Shown here piece by piece: positions 46,601 through 48,396 of a stretch of DNA of 48,396 nucleotides. Position 1 is the stretch's first letter. Every line of letters starts with the position of its first letter. The notes under the pieces were generated by a model. The model did not search any database. It was not told the origin of the DNA and saw only the letters and a program-made list of their open reading frames with translations. The position numbers were made by a program, and so were the translations under genes. Source of the stretch: Lenisia limosa (Eukaryota; Breviatea); contig LPNZ01009187.1 of assembly GCA_001655205.1 (NCBI GenBank), forward strand, positions 1 through 48,396, given 5' to 3'.

Positions 46601-47392
46601 TGTGGGGGTACNNNNNNNNNNNNNNNNNNNNNNNNNNNNNNNNNNNNNNNNNNNNNNNNNNNNNNNNNNNCGCGTTTGCGAGAGGCAGCCTCATGAGATG
46701 CTTTTATTGAACAACGTGGTTGTGCCAACCTGTTTTCTGTTACTGCCAAGGCCATCCTTGAGGATATCAAAGGAAAGACAGGGCCAGTCGTAATTGAATC
46801 TAGAAGGTGTCAAAATACACAAGCATCTTTAATGCATGTCATTGTCCAATAGTGAATAATTCCAGCATGAAAGTGGCAATCTATTCCTTGAAGGTATGAT
46901 CAAAACAAAAGGTGGCTATGGGCTCTTGCTGAGATCAGAGGGAACACGAACCTGTGAAGCATTTTGTAAGTAGATGGGTTATAATCGAGTTCTTCTCCAT
47001 CTTCGAGCTTATCAAGACCTGCGCGGAAAATGCTGGTTGCAACTGCATCCGTCTCGTCATCGTCAAGGTTTTTGTCGTCATCATTGTCCTCTATAATCTA
47101 CATTTCCAATAAATTACCATTCAAATAGAGGGTACATCCACTACAAAAGCCAGTCCAACATCATCCTCTTCGATTTCATCCGGAATAGCATCCTCCATAT
47201 CAAGGTCACTATCAGAAGAGTCGTGAACAACCGGAGGAAGGTCGGCTACTTTCTAAAAAGATTTGGTGAATGAAGTATATCCGCCAAATTCGCAAATCTC
47301 ATCATATTGGTTGTGGAAATACATACCTCTTTCTTGCTCTTGGAAGCATTATTCTGAGTTCTACGTTTGGAAGGTTTGCGGCGGCCAGCCAT
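43660..47392 (-). CDS. GRWD1: GRWD1 / Rrb1, WD40 histone- and ribosomal-protein chaperone
   Basis: ATG at 47392 starts MAGRRKPSKRRTQNNASKSK, a basic tail. Acidic stretches follow (47100-47250: SSDSDLDMEDAIPDEIEEDD; 47040-47095: EDNDDDKNLDDDE). Next come GLDKLEDGEELDYNPSTYKM (46970-47025), WPCLSFDILKDGLGSNR (46725-46790), TMYVATGTQADSFNSNRLVL (46535-46600), another acidic loop SDEEDDDDNDDEP (46250-46310), GYALEWSPHKAGNLVTGD (45530-45590), MSCSVDRHVAVWDTRAGKKP (44800-44880), DDDINVISWNT (44760-44800) and KEIHWHPQIPNALVTTAADG (43850-43905). The C-terminus is DNLKLDSDCDGDVEM with the stop at 43660-43662. GRWD1 is known to chaperone uL3 in 60S assembly and to bind histones at origins. Gaps at 45947 and 46612 fall inside; the second removes the start of the TMYVATG exon. 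The domain order is complete. Confidence 0.93.
45832..45881 (+). repeat. 25-bp tandem duplication in a GRWD1 intron
   Basis: Two units, TGCCCCCAACGCCGCACCCT with TGTAT and the same with one G-to-A change, abut exactly. They lie 65 bp left of the poly-C run and gap at 45933-46052. Confidence 0.85.
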
Positions 47393-47589
47393 CGTGTTAA
47401 ATGTATAAAAACTCTAACTACCTTCAATCAAACAACAAGATAACGCTATTATGAGCAGTAGCTGCGTAAAAAAGGCCAAAGAAAAAAAAGAAAATGATTG
47501 AAAAACAGGATCTCTGATCATTAATGTCACTAATTTTGACATGGTTTATTTTTGGTGAATTTTTTGAAGAAAACACTCTTTTTGGCACC

Positions 47590-48376
47590 ATGAATGACGG
47601 CAGCCGTTATCTTGATGTCGGCGATTCATCCGTTCGGGTGCACGTTGACCCCATTGTTTCTTTTACCATCCAAGACCACTTTTCACGCAGACCAGAAGAT
47701 AGCAAGCGTGTTTTAGGTTAGGGCAGCTTCCAAACAATTTTTCTCTTCAAGCGAATCTCGCTGTTGTCACACTCTAGGTGCACTTCTTGGGAGCAAGGCG
47801 GATGGACGCATTAACGTGACCGTTAGCTTCCCTATTCCTCATGATGAGAACGATGAAACTGTAGGATGCTTGAAATGCTTTCTTTCTTCTGGTTATTACC
47901 TTAAACTACTTCATTATTGCATATTGAGAGGAAATCAAGGTATTTTAGAAAGTCTCAAAATTTTTGTTAATCACCTTTATAAAGCCCATCGTCTCTCTTC
48001 CATCCCTTGTAAAGGATTATATTAATTAGAGAGCTTATATTTTTCAGCAGGTATTCGATATGGCGTATTCGCTTTATCCCTCTGTTGTATTGTTATTATC
48101 TTCTCGCTTCTTCATCTTCTCTTGAATTACCTTTTAGGTCTCCCTCGATGTTGATTTCTTTAACAACATGCGTGGACTCCAGAAGGTTGTTTCACCCAAG
48201 CTCGAGATTGTCGGATGGTAAGCCAGAGGGAAGGTGAAAATGGCGTTGTTATGACCGCGTGACCACGACTGACACTCAGGTACTGCACCGGCTCCGAGGT
48301 GACTAAGCACGATGTTGTCCTGCATCAGTTCTTCGAAGATGAATGCAAAATCGATAACCTCTTCCTTCTCCTTCAC
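47590..48376 (+). CDS. EIF3F: eIF3 subunit f, 5' part (continues past the window)
   Basis: Four exons, 47590-47716, 47778-47860, 48138-48217 and 48280-48376, join in phase. They read MNDGSRYLDVGDSSVRVHVD, PIVSFTIQDHF, RVLGALLGSKADGRINVTVS, FPIPHDENDET, VDFFNNMRGLQKVVSPKLEI, VGWYCTGSEVTKHDVVLHQF. This is the N-terminal half of the MPN domain of eIF3f, a subunit of the initiation factor 3 complex that binds the 40S subunit. The HxH metal motif of active JAMM proteases is absent where it would be expected after GWY, as usual for eIF3f. The donor at 48377 leads beyond the window. The start lies 197 bp from the divergent GRWD1 start. Confidence 0.93.
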
Positions 48377-48396
48377 GTAAGCCCTTGTGATCCAAA

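Noticed and set aside
48280-48376. Possible active JAMM metalloprotease in the MPN protein
   Set aside because: The HxH pair expected after GWY is replaced by TGSEVTKHD, and the whole N-terminus follows eIF3f, which is catalytically inactive.

Overview
The window is nuclear DNA from an intron-rich eukaryote. Most likely it is a unicellular flagellate or related protist. Nearly every gene is cut by GT-AG introns, mostly about 50-100 nt, with loose donor and acceptor motifs, and there are 14 N-filled assembly gaps. I found no bacterial operons, rRNA, tRNA or CRISPR arrays. A fornicate metamonad such as Kipferlia is a weak guess from the gene mix and compactness; the sequence does not prove it.

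Layout, left to right: 3' end of an unknown gene (+, 53-321); unknown ~240-aa protein (-, 1133-2424); Y14/RBM8A of the exon junction complex (+, 2621-3308); UTP-glucose-1-phosphate uridylyltransferase (-, 3762-6494); small secreted Cys-rich/SRCR-like protein (-, 6703-7429); SRCR + C-type lectin membrane receptor (+, 7592-9925); SDA1 (-, 10449-15538); Rab geranylgeranyltransferase alpha (+, 15819-18035); unknown helical protein (-, 18257-20880, 5' end in a gap); MORN-repeat protein (-, 21062-23906); coiled-coil protein (+, 24261-25906); EGF-like single-pass receptor (-, 25940-29231); a 13.7-kb gene with an RCC1-like propeller, GCC2/GCC3 repeats and a multi-pass membrane domain (+, 29796-43544); GRWD1/Rrb1 (-, 43660-47392); start of eIF3f (+, 47590-window end).

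Two themes are mixed. One is housekeeping for ribosome assembly, translation, RNA processing and vesicle traffic (SDA1, GRWD1, eIF3f, Y14, RabGGT alpha, UGP). The other is a set of secreted or membrane proteins with adhesion or sensing domains (SRCR, C-type lectin, EGF-like, RCC1 + GCC2/GCC3). Genes mostly alternate in strand, giving short divergent spacers (about 200-280 bp) and very short convergent ones (33 and 115 bp).

Three dispersed repeat families sit mostly in introns. Family A is a ~100-bp MITE with TAGGGCTTCACTTCGG-type terminal inverted repeats and a TATCGATA core. Family B is a ~145-bp element often beside TA palindromes. Family C is a GC-rich fragment that twice runs straight into an assembly gap. 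Poly-C or poly-G runs also mark gap edges. The giant RCC1 gene holds most of the insertions.

Splice models come from reading frames and phase matching only. Exon edges inside secreted-protein genes are less certain than in the housekeeping genes.
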